Below, piece by piece: positions 43,775 to 53,173 of a DNA stretch of 64,000 nucleotides. A program made the position numbers and the translations under genes. The stretch is from a virus, in the IMG/VR virus record IMGVR_UViG_3300025011_000018, positions 62,001 to 126,000 of that record; one strand, 5' to 3'. The notes below the pieces were generated by a model. That model was not told where the DNA came from, made no database searches, and was given only the letters and a program-made list of their open reading frames with translations. Every line of letters starts with the position of its first letter. The first letter of the stretch is position 1.

Positions 43775-44245
43775 ATGAGATTAAAAGAATTATCTGATTA
43801 TAAAAATAAAATTATCTCTAAAATTATTGATAATGAAAACTTAGTAAAAGCATTGTCTAATAATACAGAAGATTTTTTAGACCAGCCTCTTATATCTGAT
43901 GTAACAAGTATTATATATAAAAATGTTTTCCCTTATAAATATATACCTTCAGCACAAGAAACAGCAAGTTCATATATTACTATGGCATTTACGAATTTTT
44001 CACCGCAAGGTAGAGAATTTAAAATTGGGAATATTTATTTCTATATAATATGTCACAACGATCTATTAAAAACTAATTATGGCTGTCTTAGATATGACTA
44101 TATAGTTAATTTAATAGACGAAACATTTAATGATACTGGAAATATAAGCATTGGGGATTTCAAATTTGATTCTATGAGTGACTTTCAGGTAGACAGTAAT
44201 CATATGGGATGCTGGATTTGCTATGAAGCTAGGAGTTTTAATTAA
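43775..44245 (+). CDS. probable head-tail joining protein, 156 aa
   Basis: AAGGAGG ribosome site. The position between connector region and tail tube, the size, and a pattern with FSPQGREFKIGNIYFYIICHNDLLKT suggest a tail-completion or stopper-type protein. The stop overlaps the next start by one base (TAATG). Confidence 0.5.
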   Translation: MRLKELSDYKNKIISKIIDNENLVKALSNNTEDFLDQPLISDVTSIIYKNVFPYKYIPSAQETASSYITMAFTNFSPQGREFKIGNIYFYIICHNDLLKTNYGCLRYDYIVNLIDETFNDTGNISIGDFKFDSMSDFQVDSNHMGCWICYEARSFN

Positions 44246-44928
44246 TGAATAAAATGAGGATGTTAGCAAATTTACCTATTTATGTTGATAAAATTCCCAT
44301 ATATTCACCAACTCTTAAAAGTATTGCAGAAATAGGCAAAAAAGAATATTCAACGTTTTTATCTAGCTGCATTATTACTAAAGACATGTTAATAGACAAA
44401 GATATTTTTCATGATATAAATGATTTTGATATATTAACTCATATGTGTCTCGAAAGTAATTTATATCCCACATTTATAAATTCTTTATTTTTTTTTACTA
44501 AATTAGAATTTAGTATGTCTGAAATTAATAAAGAACTAGTTTTTATGTGCAACGATATTGAGTTAAATAAAGCTAATTATCACTCATTTATCAAAAATAT
44601 AAAATATGTTAACAGGTTAGAAGTCCAAGAGACTAAAGAAATGGATGAATTTGATAGGCGTTGCGCTGAAGCAGAGAAAAAAATTCAAGAACATGCTAGT
44701 AAAGATGGTCAGCCTGAGTTAGAAGATTTAATTTCTGCTGTAGCTAATATGGATGGAAATGGTCTTAACATAATAAATATTTGGGATTTAAATATTTATC
44801 AATTTTATGAACAACTACAAAGAGGTCAATTGAAAGAACAATATAGATTGGCTATGAAACAATTGTTAACTGGATTGGTAAAACAAGAAGAAGTAACAGT
44901 TGAATCATATTTTAAAACAATTAAATAA
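44245..44928 (+). CDS. hypothetical tail-region protein, 227 aa
   Basis: Translationally coupled to the previous gene. N-terminal ~100 residues alpha/beta, then an acidic coiled coil (EMDEFDRRCAEAEKKIQEH) and a helical C-terminus. Unassigned. Confidence 0.55.
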   Translation: MNKMRMLANLPIYVDKIPIYSPTLKSIAEIGKKEYSTFLSSCIITKDMLIDKDIFHDINDFDILTHMCLESNLYPTFINSLFFFTKLEFSMSEINKELVFMCNDIELNKANYHSFIKNIKYVNRLEVQETKEMDEFDRRCAEAEKKIQEHASKDGQPELEDLISAVANMDGNGLNIINIWDLNIYQFYEQLQRGQLKEQYRLAMKQLLTGLVKQEEVTVESYFKTIK

Positions 44929-44953
44929 AATATAAAACAGGAGGTATTTTAAC

Positions 44954-45742
44954 ATGGCAATTGGACAAAAACAAGTCTGGGCAAAAGTTCTTGACTTTAC
45001 AATTCAGGATTATTCCACTAAAGATGTTGTGGCACAGGTAAAATATGCTACAGATGCAAGTATATCTGAAGCTTATGAGAAATTAGAAATTAAAGGTGGA
45101 AGTGATAATCAAATTCAATATACAAATTATCATTCACCAACAGCTAAGTTTTCTGCAAAATTACCATTGATTGATGATAATATAGTTGCAGTTAAGACAG
45201 GTGCTTCAAACGTAACTGGAGCGCAAACAAATGCTTATGACGACACTTTTACTGTAGATGCTACGGCTGGAACTATTACTCTGCCAGTCACAGGTATTGT
45301 TGCTGGTACATTGAAGGTTTATAACGTTGATACTGATGATAATCTTGGTACAGAAATAACTGCGGTTGCTTCCGCTCCAACATTGGAACAATATTCTATT
45401 ACTGGAAGTGTTCTTACTTTTAACACAGGTAAAAAAGGTACTAGAATGCTAGTAATTTGTGATTATACAACTGGAGCTACTGCTAGTGGAGTTAAAATGA
45501 TAAGCGGAAAACTTCCAAAGCTTATTAGAATTACTGCTAAAACAAAAGTTGAAGACAAGTCTGGCAATATTGCTATTAAAACTATAATAATAGAGAAGGC
45601 TAAACCCGATCCAAATTTTGAATTCGCAACTTCAACTTCGGCAGCCAGCTTGGCATTTGATTGTGAAGTGTTTGGATGGACAAATGCAAGCGGCGATGAT
45701 CAGTTCTTCAACTTAGTGACAGATCCAGAACTTGACGTATAA
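44954..45742 (+). CDS. major tail (tube) protein, 262 aa
   Basis: AGGAGG ribosome site with AAAATATAAAA before it. Begins MAIGQKQVWAKVLDFTIQDY; the middle (YDDTFTVDATAGTITLPVTGIVAGTLKVYN) is an inserted beta domain, the end has IIIEKAKPDPNFEF. Matches tail tube proteins by place and pattern; forms the tube through which DNA leaves. Confidence 0.65.
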   Translation: MAIGQKQVWAKVLDFTIQDYSTKDVVAQVKYATDASISEAYEKLEIKGGSDNQIQYTNYHSPTAKFSAKLPLIDDNIVAVKTGASNVTGAQTNAYDDTFTVDATAGTITLPVTGIVAGTLKVYNVDTDDNLGTEITAVASAPTLEQYSITGSVLTFNTGKKGTRMLVICDYTTGATASGVKMISGKLPKLIRITAKTKVEDKSGNIAIKTIIIEKAKPDPNFEFATSTSAASLAFDCEVFGWTNASGDDQFFNLVTDPELDV

Positions 45743-45753
45743 GAGGTGATACT

Positions 45754-45945
45754 ATGACAAAATTTCTTGTTTACTGTCATCCATCAGTACCAAGTATAGG
45801 TATAAAAATCAATACATGGTACTCATTAGAAGAACTACAACTAAAATATAGTTTAGAGCATATTAAGTGTTTTTTTCATCCCGCAAACTTCGGTTGGGAA
45901 GAAATTGAACCTGAAGTAAAACCAATAGTAAAAACAAGTAAATAA
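45754..45945 (+). CDS. hypothetical protein, 63 aa
   Basis: GAGGTGAT ribosome site, 11 bases after the tail tube gene. Small protein with an aromatic N-terminus; unknown. Confidence 0.55.
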   Translation: MTKFLVYCHPSVPSIGIKINTWYSLEELQLKYSLEHIKCFFHPANFGWEEIEPEVKPIVKTSK

Positions 45946-45961
45946 CAATATGATCATGGTT

Positions 45962-46025
45962 TATTATTAAGGTTGCAACCTTAATAATAGTAATAAAAGA
46001 CATGTGCCAGTACACATGTCTTTTT
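45962..46025 (+). terminator. 28-bp perfect palindrome followed by a strong terminator
   Basis: A 28-base perfect palindrome without loop (45962-45989, centre GGTTGCAACC), then AAAAGACATGTG (45995-46006) paired with CACATGTCTTTT (46013-46024) and a T-run. It stands between the tail genes and the third zinc-ribbon nuclease gene. Confidence 0.75.
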
Positions 46026-46058
46026 CCAATTATTCTCTAATACTGGAAGGAGAAAATT

Positions 46059-47203
46059 ATGGCTAAAAAACTTACATATGAAGAAGTAAAAAACTTTGTA
46101 GAAATAGAAAGCAATAGTGGATGTAAATTATTAAGTACAAATTATAAAAACAGCGAAGAATTATTGTTGTTCCAATGCAAATGTGATAATGAATTTACAG
46201 CTAGATTTACTAATTTTGTATCACAAAATAAAAGACAATGTAATGGTTGTGGAAAGAATAAAAGAGTTCAAAAAATGTAAAAACTCACGAACAATTTTGT
46301 TCAGAGGTTTATAATTTAGTTGGCGATGAATATGAAATATTGAGCAAATATGAAAACAATCGAAAACACGTATTAATAAAGCATAATATTTGTAATCATG
46401 AATATTTAGTATCACCTAGTAATTTTCTTAGAGGTAAGCGTTGTCCTAAATGTAATGGTGGTATAGCGAAAGCTCATGAAGAATTTATTCAAGCATTAGA
46501 TAAAAAATATAATAGTGAATACGAAGTATTAGATATATATGAACGAAGTTCTCAAAAAATTAAAGTTAAACATAAAATTTGCGGATTTGAATACGACGTT
46601 TTACCTTATGCAATTTTAAATATGGGAAATACTTGCCCTTGGTGTTCTGGTCATTATCAAAACACTGATAGGTTTAAGCAATGGATATTAGAAAATTGTG
46701 GTGAAGAATATAAGGTTATTGGAGAATATGTTTCTGCTGTTAAAAAAGTAAAAATGTTACATATGAAATGTGGCAAAGAATTTGAAGCTACTCCTAATCA
46801 TTTAAAAGGCGGCAATAGATGCTCTTATTGTAAATCATCTAAAGGTGAAAAGATAATTGAGCAGTATTTAATTAATGAAAATATAAATTTAAAATCACAA
46901 TATAGAATTAAAGAATGTAGAAATAAAAACCCACTTCCTTTTGATTTTGCTATATTTGATTCAAATGACAAATTATCATTTTTGATAGAATTTCAGGGAA
47001 GGCAGCATTATGATGAGTATATTCTAAGAAAAAATAGAAAATATTCTAATTTGGCATATATTCAAACAAACGATAATATTAAAAAAGAATATTGTTTGAA
47101 TAACAATATAAAATTATTGACTATTCCATATTGGGAAATGAAAAACATTTCTGAAATTCTAACAGACTATTTAAAACAATTCAATAACAAACAATCAGCA
47201 TAA
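46059..47203 (+). pseudogene. zinc-ribbon/Vsr-like endonuclease gene 3, frameshifted at a poly-A run
   Basis: AAGGAGA ribosome site. The first frame ends CNGCGKNKRVQKM at 46280, just after six As; in the next frame THEQFCSEVYNLVGDEYEIL continues through more zinc ribbons (CPKCNGG, CPWCSGH, CSYCKSSKGE) to the nuclease block LPFDFAIF, LIEFQGRQHY and LLTIPYWEM. Total length is not a multiple of three. A one-base change in the A-run, real or a sequencing error, explains it. Confidence 0.7.
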
Positions 47204-47504
47204 AATCTAAAATATAAAATTTGGTTATCGCAAGGAGTGCAAGCCTTCTAACCATTTCAAAACCTATGAATATAACGAGATTTCTTCTCGTTTCTATATA
47301 AACAATTCAAAAACAATCTTAAAATTCAATCAAACGAAGATTTTATTAAATTTTCAAATTTTCAACACCTACTGCCACAAGGCTTTCATTTTACTCAAAT
47401 ATAAAACAAAATGATATTAAACATATCGGATTATAAAGAGAAGGGTTTGCTTCCTTTTTATATTTCTAAATTTAAAATTTCAAAATTCAGAAAGGAGAAT
47501 GAAA
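47204..47504 (+). other. 300-base gap with hairpins, no gene
   Basis: Holds AAAATATAAAAT near 47209, a GGTTA/TAACC stem containing AAGG/CCTT at about 47223-47252, the hairpin AACGAGA/TCTCGTT (47274-47280, 47286-47292) and a second CAAATATAAAAC. No open frame was found. Confidence 0.5.
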
Positions 47505-47843
47505 ATGGGAAGAAATGTTAGACAAATTATATTACCATTTCACACTAATGCTTCAGCAATTGCAGATGGGGGCGAACTTAATGTTGGGGCAGGTCATGTT
47601 CTTATGAATGTAGCAGTTACGGGAGACGCAGTAGATTTTATTTTGGTTATAGAAGGCAAAGCAAATGATAATGATGATTATACAGGAATAATGTGTCCGA
47701 ATCTTGAAACTTTCGCTATGTCAACAACAATTACAGCTAATGGCAAGTATCAATTGTCTCTTGAGGCAATAACAAGACTTCGTATTCGCTTGTTATCTAT
47801 AAGCAGCGGTGCGGTAAGTGTAATAGGCACTGTTGTCAACTAA
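47505..47843 (+). CDS. hypothetical virion-region protein, 112 aa
   Basis: ATG at 47505 suits AAAGGAG better than the ATG two codons before. Small beta-rich protein (IILPFHTNASAIADGGELNVGAG). Assigned only by place in the tail region. Confidence 0.5.
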   Translation: MGRNVRQIILPFHTNASAIADGGELNVGAGHVLMNVAVTGDAVDFILVIEGKANDNDDYTGIMCPNLETFAMSTTITANGKYQLSLEAITRLRIRLLSISSGAVSVIGTVVN

Positions 47844-47887
47844 AATATATTTGAAAAGATAGATTGAGCCTCATGAACTCAATTGAT

Positions 47888-47919
47888 AAGAGTGGGAATC
47901 CTTGCCCCACTCTTCTTTT
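47888..47919 (+). terminator. rho-independent terminator before the fourth zinc-ribbon nuclease gene
   Basis: AAGAGTGGG (47888-47896) pairs with CCCACTCTT (47906-47914), then CTTTTA. Confidence 0.65.
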
Positions 47920-47963
47920 AATATTTTAAAACAAGGAAATAACACATCAAGGAGTGAAGTTTT

Positions 47964-49298
47964 ATGATTTTACAAAATAATGTAATTACAACATGGAACG
48001 CATCAAATAAAATATATTATCAGTCAAAAGGTTATTCTTTTACTAAAATGTTTAATACTATTTTAATTGATGTTAAAGATTTAAAAGAGAATAGTAATAT
48101 AAAGATAAGAGTTAAATGTAGTTTATGTAATAAAGAAAAATATATTGCATTTAATAATTATAATACGTGTATTAAAAATACTGGATTTTATCATTGTGAT
48201 GAATGTTCTTATAAAACAACAAAAAATGAAAGTTTATTAAATACCAAACTACAAAAATCTATATCGTTTGAACAATGGTGCATTGAAAATGATAGGCAAG
48301 ACATATTTAATAGATGGGATTATGAATTAAATAAAAAACAACCTTCAAAAGTATGCTATAGTTCTAAATTAAAGTATTATTTTAAATGTCCTAATAGAAT
48401 ACATAAAAGTGAATTAAAAAATATTAGTGCTTTTACGGGTGGTCAAGAGGGTAGCATTAGATGTAACCAATGTAATTCTTTCGCTCAATGGGGTATAGAT
48501 AATATTTGTTCTGATTTTTTAGAAAAATATTGGGATTATAAAAAGAATATAATTAGTCCTTGGGAAATTTCATTCGGAAGTAAAAAAATAATATGGATTA
48601 AATGTCAAGAAAAAGATTACCATGGTTCTTATAAAATTATCTCGAAAAATTTTTCAATTGGACAAAGATGTTCTTATTGTAGTGGTAATGATATACATAT
48701 AAAAGATAGTTTGGGAATATTATATCCAAAAATTTTGGGAATTTGGAGTGATAAAAATAAAGACACTCCATACGAATATGCTCCAAAATCAAATAAAAAA
48801 ATCTGGTTTAAATGTAAAGATGGAAATCATGAAGATTATTTAAGATGTATAAATGAATCAAATGTATATAATTTTCGTTGTCCAAATTGTGTTCGTGAAC
48901 GAGAAGAAAGTTTTTTACAAGAAAAAGTTAGACTACATTTAGAATCTTTAAAACATACAATTTTGCATGAACATAAATGTAAGATAAAATGTGTTAACCC
49001 AAAAACTAAACATGTTTTACCATATGATAATGAAATTGTTGAATTAAAATTAATTGTTGAGGTTCATGGTGTACAACATTATAAAACACAAAATATTTTT
49101 AATTATAAAAAATCAAATCACAATAATACAACACTAGAATATGAGCTTCATTACCAACAATTAAAAGACAGATATAAACGTATCTTTGCTAAAAGGCAAG
49201 GATATTTTTATTTAGAGATACCTTATTGGACTGATGATAAAGAAGAAACTTGGAAAGATTTGATTATTAATAAAATAAAAGAAATTTCAAATATATAA
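47964..49298 (+). CDS. zinc-ribbon/PD-(D/E)xK homing-endonuclease-like protein, 444 aa, intact
   Basis: Start behind AAGGAGTGAAG. Repeated zinc ribbons (CSLCNKEKYI; CDECSY; CNQCNS; CSYCSGND; CPNCVRER) are followed by a nuclease end with LPYDNEIVELKLIVEVHGVQHY (likely D...E-x-H catalytic core) and FYLEIPYWTDD. It is the only uninterrupted member of the four-copy family. Probably a free-standing homing endonuclease that spreads into phage structural regions; its cut site is unknown. Confidence 0.65.
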   Translation: MILQNNVITTWNASNKIYYQSKGYSFTKMFNTILIDVKDLKENSNIKIRVKCSLCNKEKYIAFNNYNTCIKNTGFYHCDECSYKTTKNESLLNTKLQKSISFEQWCIENDRQDIFNRWDYELNKKQPSKVCYSSKLKYYFKCPNRIHKSELKNISAFTGGQEGSIRCNQCNSFAQWGIDNICSDFLEKYWDYKKNIISPWEISFGSKKIIWIKCQEKDYHGSYKIISKNFSIGQRCSYCSGNDIHIKDSLGILYPKILGIWSDKNKDTPYEYAPKSNKKIWFKCKDGNHEDYLRCINESNVYNFRCPNCVREREESFLQEKVRLHLESLKHTILHEHKCKIKCVNPKTKHVLPYDNEIVELKLIVEVHGVQHYKTQNIFNYKKSNHNNTTLEYELHYQQLKDRYKRIFAKRQGYFYLEIPYWTDDKEETWKDLIINKIKEISNI

Positions 49299-49330
49299 TA
49301 CTTCATATTTCATAAAGGAGATGATATTAA

Positions 49331-50698
49331 ATGGGTATAGAAATTGATATAATTGCAAGAGCGTTAGCAAAACAAGCTATTACAAATAGCTTCATTAGCA
49401 CTGGCACAGTAATAAAACCAACAATTGAATATAACACAGGTGGCACTGTAACTGTAGGTTTAGGTACGTTCAGACTTTTCTCAACCACTGATTATACTGG
49501 AGCGCTTACAGAAAATGTTATTAATCAATCAAATGTTGCAGTGGTAGATGGGACAACAACCTATGTAATAGTTGAATATAATTCAGGCACCCCAAGATAT
49601 AATGTTACAACTGATTTGTCTAGTATTAATTTTTCAAATAATTTCCCTGTTTACACTGTTTTCCGAATAGGTGATGCGGCGGTTGATATTTTAGATTGGG
49701 ACGAGCCAGCATTAGGCTTGGCAAATAAACTTCTTCGTAGAAATATGGAGTGCAGACGATTTGAAAGAGTGTCTGGGTTAACTTTATCAGAAGAAGCTAC
49801 AATGAAGATAAAAATATCAGAAGGGGCAGTATGGCAAGGAAGTTTTCGTAATTCTCGAAATGCTGTTGATTCTTCAGTAGATTTATGCTTTTTATATTAT
49901 GATGATGGTGTTGGAGGCTATGCAAGTGCTGATATTACACAATATGACAACACGCATTATAATGATGGTTCTGGGATGTTGCAGACGCTGACTGATGGTA
50001 GGTATGCTGTAAACTGGGTATATCGTGCAATGGGAAAAGATGCAAATGCTATCATTGTTTATCTAGGCACTGGAGATTATACCTTAGAACAAGCTAAAGC
50101 TTCACAGCCGCCTAATACTTGGATAGGCGCATCTACCAATACAATGTTGGTTGGCAAAATAGTTGTACTAAAAGGTGCTAGTATGGCAACTCAAATTGAT
50201 AGTGCGTTTACAACTTTATTTGCCCCTGCTGTTGTAGCGCCACCAACGGGGATTGTTGGAGAAATAAAAGCATATGCTGGTGCTTCTGCTCCTTCGGGGT
50301 ATTTGCTTTGTAATGGTTCGGCTATATCACGCTCAACTTATATAGATTTATTTAACATTTGCGGAACTTCCTACGGTGCAGGCGATGGCTCAACTACATT
50401 TAATATACCTAATTTAAAAGGCAAGATACCTGTAGGACTAGATTCGACACAATCTGAATTTGACACATTAGGTGAGACAGGTGGCGCTAAGACACATACA
50501 TTAACAGTAGATCAAATGCCATCTCATACGCATCAATATAATGACACATATGGGGTACAAAATTTAGAGGGTGTATTTAATAATGCAAACGCTTGTGATG
50601 AGACAGAAAGATGGGAAACAACAAGTTCAACTGGTGGAGGACAAGCACATAACAACTTACAACCTTATGTAGTAATGAATTACATAATCAAGTATTAG
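49331..50698 (+). CDS. tail fibre with collar domain, 455 aa
   Basis: AAAGGAGATG ribosome site. The C-terminal ~160 residues hold a phage tail collar domain (GEIKAYAGASAPSGYLLCNGSAISR; YGAGDGSTTFNIPNLKGKIPVGLD; DQMPSHTHQYND; HNNLQPYVVMNYIIKY). The front part is a beta-rich shaft or attachment domain. Such proteins bind host surfaces. Its site before the tail chaperone and tape measure genes, rather than after them, is unusual. Confidence 0.75.
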   Translation: MGIEIDIIARALAKQAITNSFISTGTVIKPTIEYNTGGTVTVGLGTFRLFSTTDYTGALTENVINQSNVAVVDGTTTYVIVEYNSGTPRYNVTTDLSSINFSNNFPVYTVFRIGDAAVDILDWDEPALGLANKLLRRNMECRRFERVSGLTLSEEATMKIKISEGAVWQGSFRNSRNAVDSSVDLCFLYYDDGVGGYASADITQYDNTHYNDGSGMLQTLTDGRYAVNWVYRAMGKDANAIIVYLGTGDYTLEQAKASQPPNTWIGASTNTMLVGKIVVLKGASMATQIDSAFTTLFAPAVVAPPTGIVGEIKAYAGASAPSGYLLCNGSAISRSTYIDLFNICGTSYGAGDGSTTFNIPNLKGKIPVGLDSTQSEFDTLGETGGAKTHTLTVDQMPSHTHQYNDTYGVQNLEGVFNNANACDETERWETTSSTGGGQAHNNLQPYVVMNYIIKY

Positions 50699-50781
50699 GA
50701 GATACGAAAACGGAATTTGTCATAGAAATTTTAACAGAGGAGTAAACAATAGAACAACATAACGAACTAAGAAACATACAC

Positions 50782-50820
50782 AAGCAGAGATTGATGTAAT
50801 ATTTAATCTCTGCTTTTATT
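50782..50820 (+). terminator. rho-independent terminator after the fibre gene
   Basis: AAGCAGAGATT (50782-50792) pairs exactly with AATCTCTGCTT (50805-50815), then TTATT. Confidence 0.7.
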
Positions 50821-50882
50821 TAAAATATCGGTTTTATTTGAACACGTTAAAATTAATTAATAATGAATTAAAGGAGAAAATT

Positions 50883-51431
50883 ATGAAAATATTTGAACAA
50901 ATCAAACCTATCGAAATAAATTTCCAAGATGAACAAATACTGGTGAATCAACATATTTCACTATTAGACAAACGTGTTTTTGTGAACATATGTGTTGAAA
51001 AATATTTCATTAAAGATGAGGTTGCTGAAGAAATAATTGGGACTTCTGATTTTGAAAAAGATAATTCTTATTTTTATTGCATAATTAAATATATGACCAA
51101 TATAGAAATTTCAGATGATATGATAATGTCAGACCTTTATGATAATATAGTTGGAAGTGGATTGTATGATTTAATTTACGATGCGATACCTTACAACATA
51201 AGAAGTGACATTAATCGTAAAATTGAGGATTCTATTGATGATATTAAATATAAAATAAAAGAAAAAAATAGTATCAAAAATATAATATTTGACGCTATTC
51301 AGAATATATCCAAAATGATCCCTGATGAAAAAGAAATCCAGAAATTAATGAAGAAAGTGAAGAAAGAATTTGATAACTTTAACCCTAATAAAATGCAAGC
51401 AATGAATGACATGATAAAAGCTGCAAAATAA
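50883..51431 (+). CDS. probable tail assembly chaperone, 182 aa
   Basis: ATG at 50883 follows AAAGGAG. Helical, acidic-to-basic protein in the place of the gpG-type tail assembly chaperone upstream of the tape measure gene. No frameshifted extension was found directly after it. Confidence 0.45.
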   Translation: MKIFEQIKPIEINFQDEQILVNQHISLLDKRVFVNICVEKYFIKDEVAEEIIGTSDFEKDNSYFYCIIKYMTNIEISDDMIMSDLYDNIVGSGLYDLIYDAIPYNIRSDINRKIEDSIDDIKYKIKEKNSIKNIIFDAIQNISKMIPDEKEIQKLMKKVKKEFDNFNPNKMQAMNDMIKAAK

Positions 51432-51538
51432 CAAATTAATGAAACAGATATTTTATTAAAATTTAGGATTTGAAAAACGGAGCATAAGCGAGCTATAGTG
51501 AGTATGAGTGAGTTTGGTTTTTGGAAAGTGGTGATAAA

Positions 51539-51994
51539 ATGGCTACAATTGCAGAGCAGTTGAAGTTAATAGAAAAGCATATACAGCTTAAAATACAAGA
51601 TGCAATGCAGAAAGAAGTTGCAGAAACAGTTAGAAAGACAATGCAAGACCATATACAAAAAGATGTTTATAATACATATATTCCTTATTCAAAAGGTGGT
51701 GTAACGCCTCATTATAAAAGAACTTATAAATTAATTGCAGATAATACTATAAGAAGTAAAATGATTAATAATAATACCTTACAAGTCACTAATGAAAGAG
51801 AAGAAGATGGGATAGATATTGTAAAAGTCATCGAATACGGAAAAGGTTATACGTGGGGTTACACAAGAGATTTAGATGAAGAGATTGGAGCTAGACCGTT
51901 TATAAAAAACACCAGAGAAGATTTAAGGATAAATAAGCAGCATGTAAGGGCTTTGAAATTAGGGTTAATAAGAAATGGCGTAAAAGTTGTTTAA
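51539..51994 (+). CDS. HK97 gp10-like tail/head-tail protein, 151 aa
   Basis: ATG at 51539 with GTGGTGAT upstream. Layout fits HK97 gp10-like proteins: N-terminal helices, PHYKRTYKL, a central VIEYGKGYTWGY and RPFIKNTRE near the end. These join head and tail. It lies later in the cluster than usual. Confidence 0.6.
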   Translation: MATIAEQLKLIEKHIQLKIQDAMQKEVAETVRKTMQDHIQKDVYNTYIPYSKGGVTPHYKRTYKLIADNTIRSKMINNNTLQVTNEREEDGIDIVKVIEYGKGYTWGYTRDLDEEIGARPFIKNTREDLRINKQHVRALKLGLIRNGVKVV

Positions 51995-52011
51995 ATAAAA
52001 TGTGCTTTTAC

Positions 52012-52040
52012 AGAGTAGGGAGAAATCTCTACTCTTTTTG
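52012..52040 (+). terminator. rho-independent terminator
   Basis: AGAGTAG (52012-52018) pairs with CTACTCT (52029-52035), followed by TTTTG. Sits before the second recombinase gene. Confidence 0.7.
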
Positions 52041-52091
52041 TTTTGGAAATTATTAATTTATATAGATATTAAATATAAAAGGCGGTGGAAT

Positions 52092-53117
52092 ATGCCAAGA
52101 AAAACTTTTAGAAATGTAATAACTACTCCAGAGCTAATAGAACAAATAAATCCCGTAAATAAAAACTTAATGAAGCGATACTTAAAAGAAAAAAATACAA
52201 GATGTGCTGATGGAACAATAGAAGGATATGAGAGTGATTTAAACATATTCTTTACTTGGAATCTATTAAATAATGAAAATAAAGAATTCCCATTTATTAA
52301 AAAAATAGAAATGGCTGACTTTTTTAGTTATTCCGTAGATGAATTGCAATGGGGTTCGAGCAGATTTGGTAGAGTAAGATCGGCATTAAGCCAATTATCT
52401 GTTTTTATAGAAAAATTTTATGATGAAGATTATCCTGCTTTTCGTAACGTAGTTATAAAATCTATAGAGCTAATGCCAAAGGTTCTTAAAAGAGAAAAAA
52501 CTATTTTATCTGAAGACCAGATTAATGGATTGCTTAACTATCTTAAAAATGAAATAAATAAGCCGCAGGAAGCTTGTTTACTTGCTATTGCAATAAGTAG
52601 CGGAGCCAGAATTTCCGAATGGCTTAGATTTACAACATCAATTATAGACGAAAACAATACGGCTTTTGATGACATATTTTTAGAAACATTGAAAGAGATC
52701 AAGACGAAGGGTCGAACAAAGGCTGGCAAAATGTTGATAAAATATTTGATAAAAGACACATTCTTACCATATTACAAAGATTGGCTTATAGAACGTGAAA
52801 AAATAATGAAAAAGAATAATAAAGAGCATGATTTTATTTTTATTAAAAGTAATGGAGAGCCAGCCACAGAATCTACTGTAAGAAGTTGGGTAATGAAGTG
52901 GGAGAAACATCTTGAAGTAAATTTTTATCCGCATTGCCTAAGGCATTATATCGTAACTCACTTAACTAGACTTGGATTAGGTAGTGATTTCATTATAGCC
53001 ATTATGGGTTGGACATCATCGGATATGTACAAGATCTACAACGACCTTTCAGCCAAAGAAACCAAGTGGAAAGACTTAGATAAGCTAAAAGGACATTTAG
53101 ACAAACAAAATAAATAA
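52092..53117 (+). CDS. second tyrosine recombinase, 341 aa
   Basis: ATG at 52092 behind GGCGGTGG, with AAATATAAAA upstream. N-terminal SAM-like domain (YLKEKNTRCADGTIEGYESDL) and a catalytic domain with Arg in SGARISEWLRF (R173), His-x-x-Arg in PHCLRHYIVTHL (H281, R284), Trp in GWTSSDM and Tyr in YNDL (Y316, or Y313). The main catalytic residues are present. It is isolated by terminators on both sides (52.0 and 53.2 kb) and inserted between tail genes, which is unusual for an integrase. Confidence 0.8.
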   Translation: MPRKTFRNVITTPELIEQINPVNKNLMKRYLKEKNTRCADGTIEGYESDLNIFFTWNLLNNENKEFPFIKKIEMADFFSYSVDELQWGSSRFGRVRSALSQLSVFIEKFYDEDYPAFRNVVIKSIELMPKVLKREKTILSEDQINGLLNYLKNEINKPQEACLLAIAISSGARISEWLRFTTSIIDENNTAFDDIFLETLKEIKTKGRTKAGKMLIKYLIKDTFLPYYKDWLIEREKIMKKNNKEHDFIFIKSNGEPATESTVRSWVMKWEKHLEVNFYPHCLRHYIVTHLTRLGLGSDFIIAIMGWTSSDMYKIYNDLSAKETKWKDLDKLKGHLDKQNK

Positions 53118-53173
53118 TAAAACCCTTATTTTAACAAAATCTAGCCTTAGAGCCTCAACCACTCTAGGGCTTT

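Noticed and set aside
50883-51538. Programmed frameshift between tail chaperone parts
   Set aside because: No slippery heptamer with an overlapping downstream frame of matching function was found.
49331-53117. Shufflon-type tail fibre inversion system
   Set aside because: A recombinase is near a fibre gene, but I found no inverted repeats flanking alternative fibre ends.
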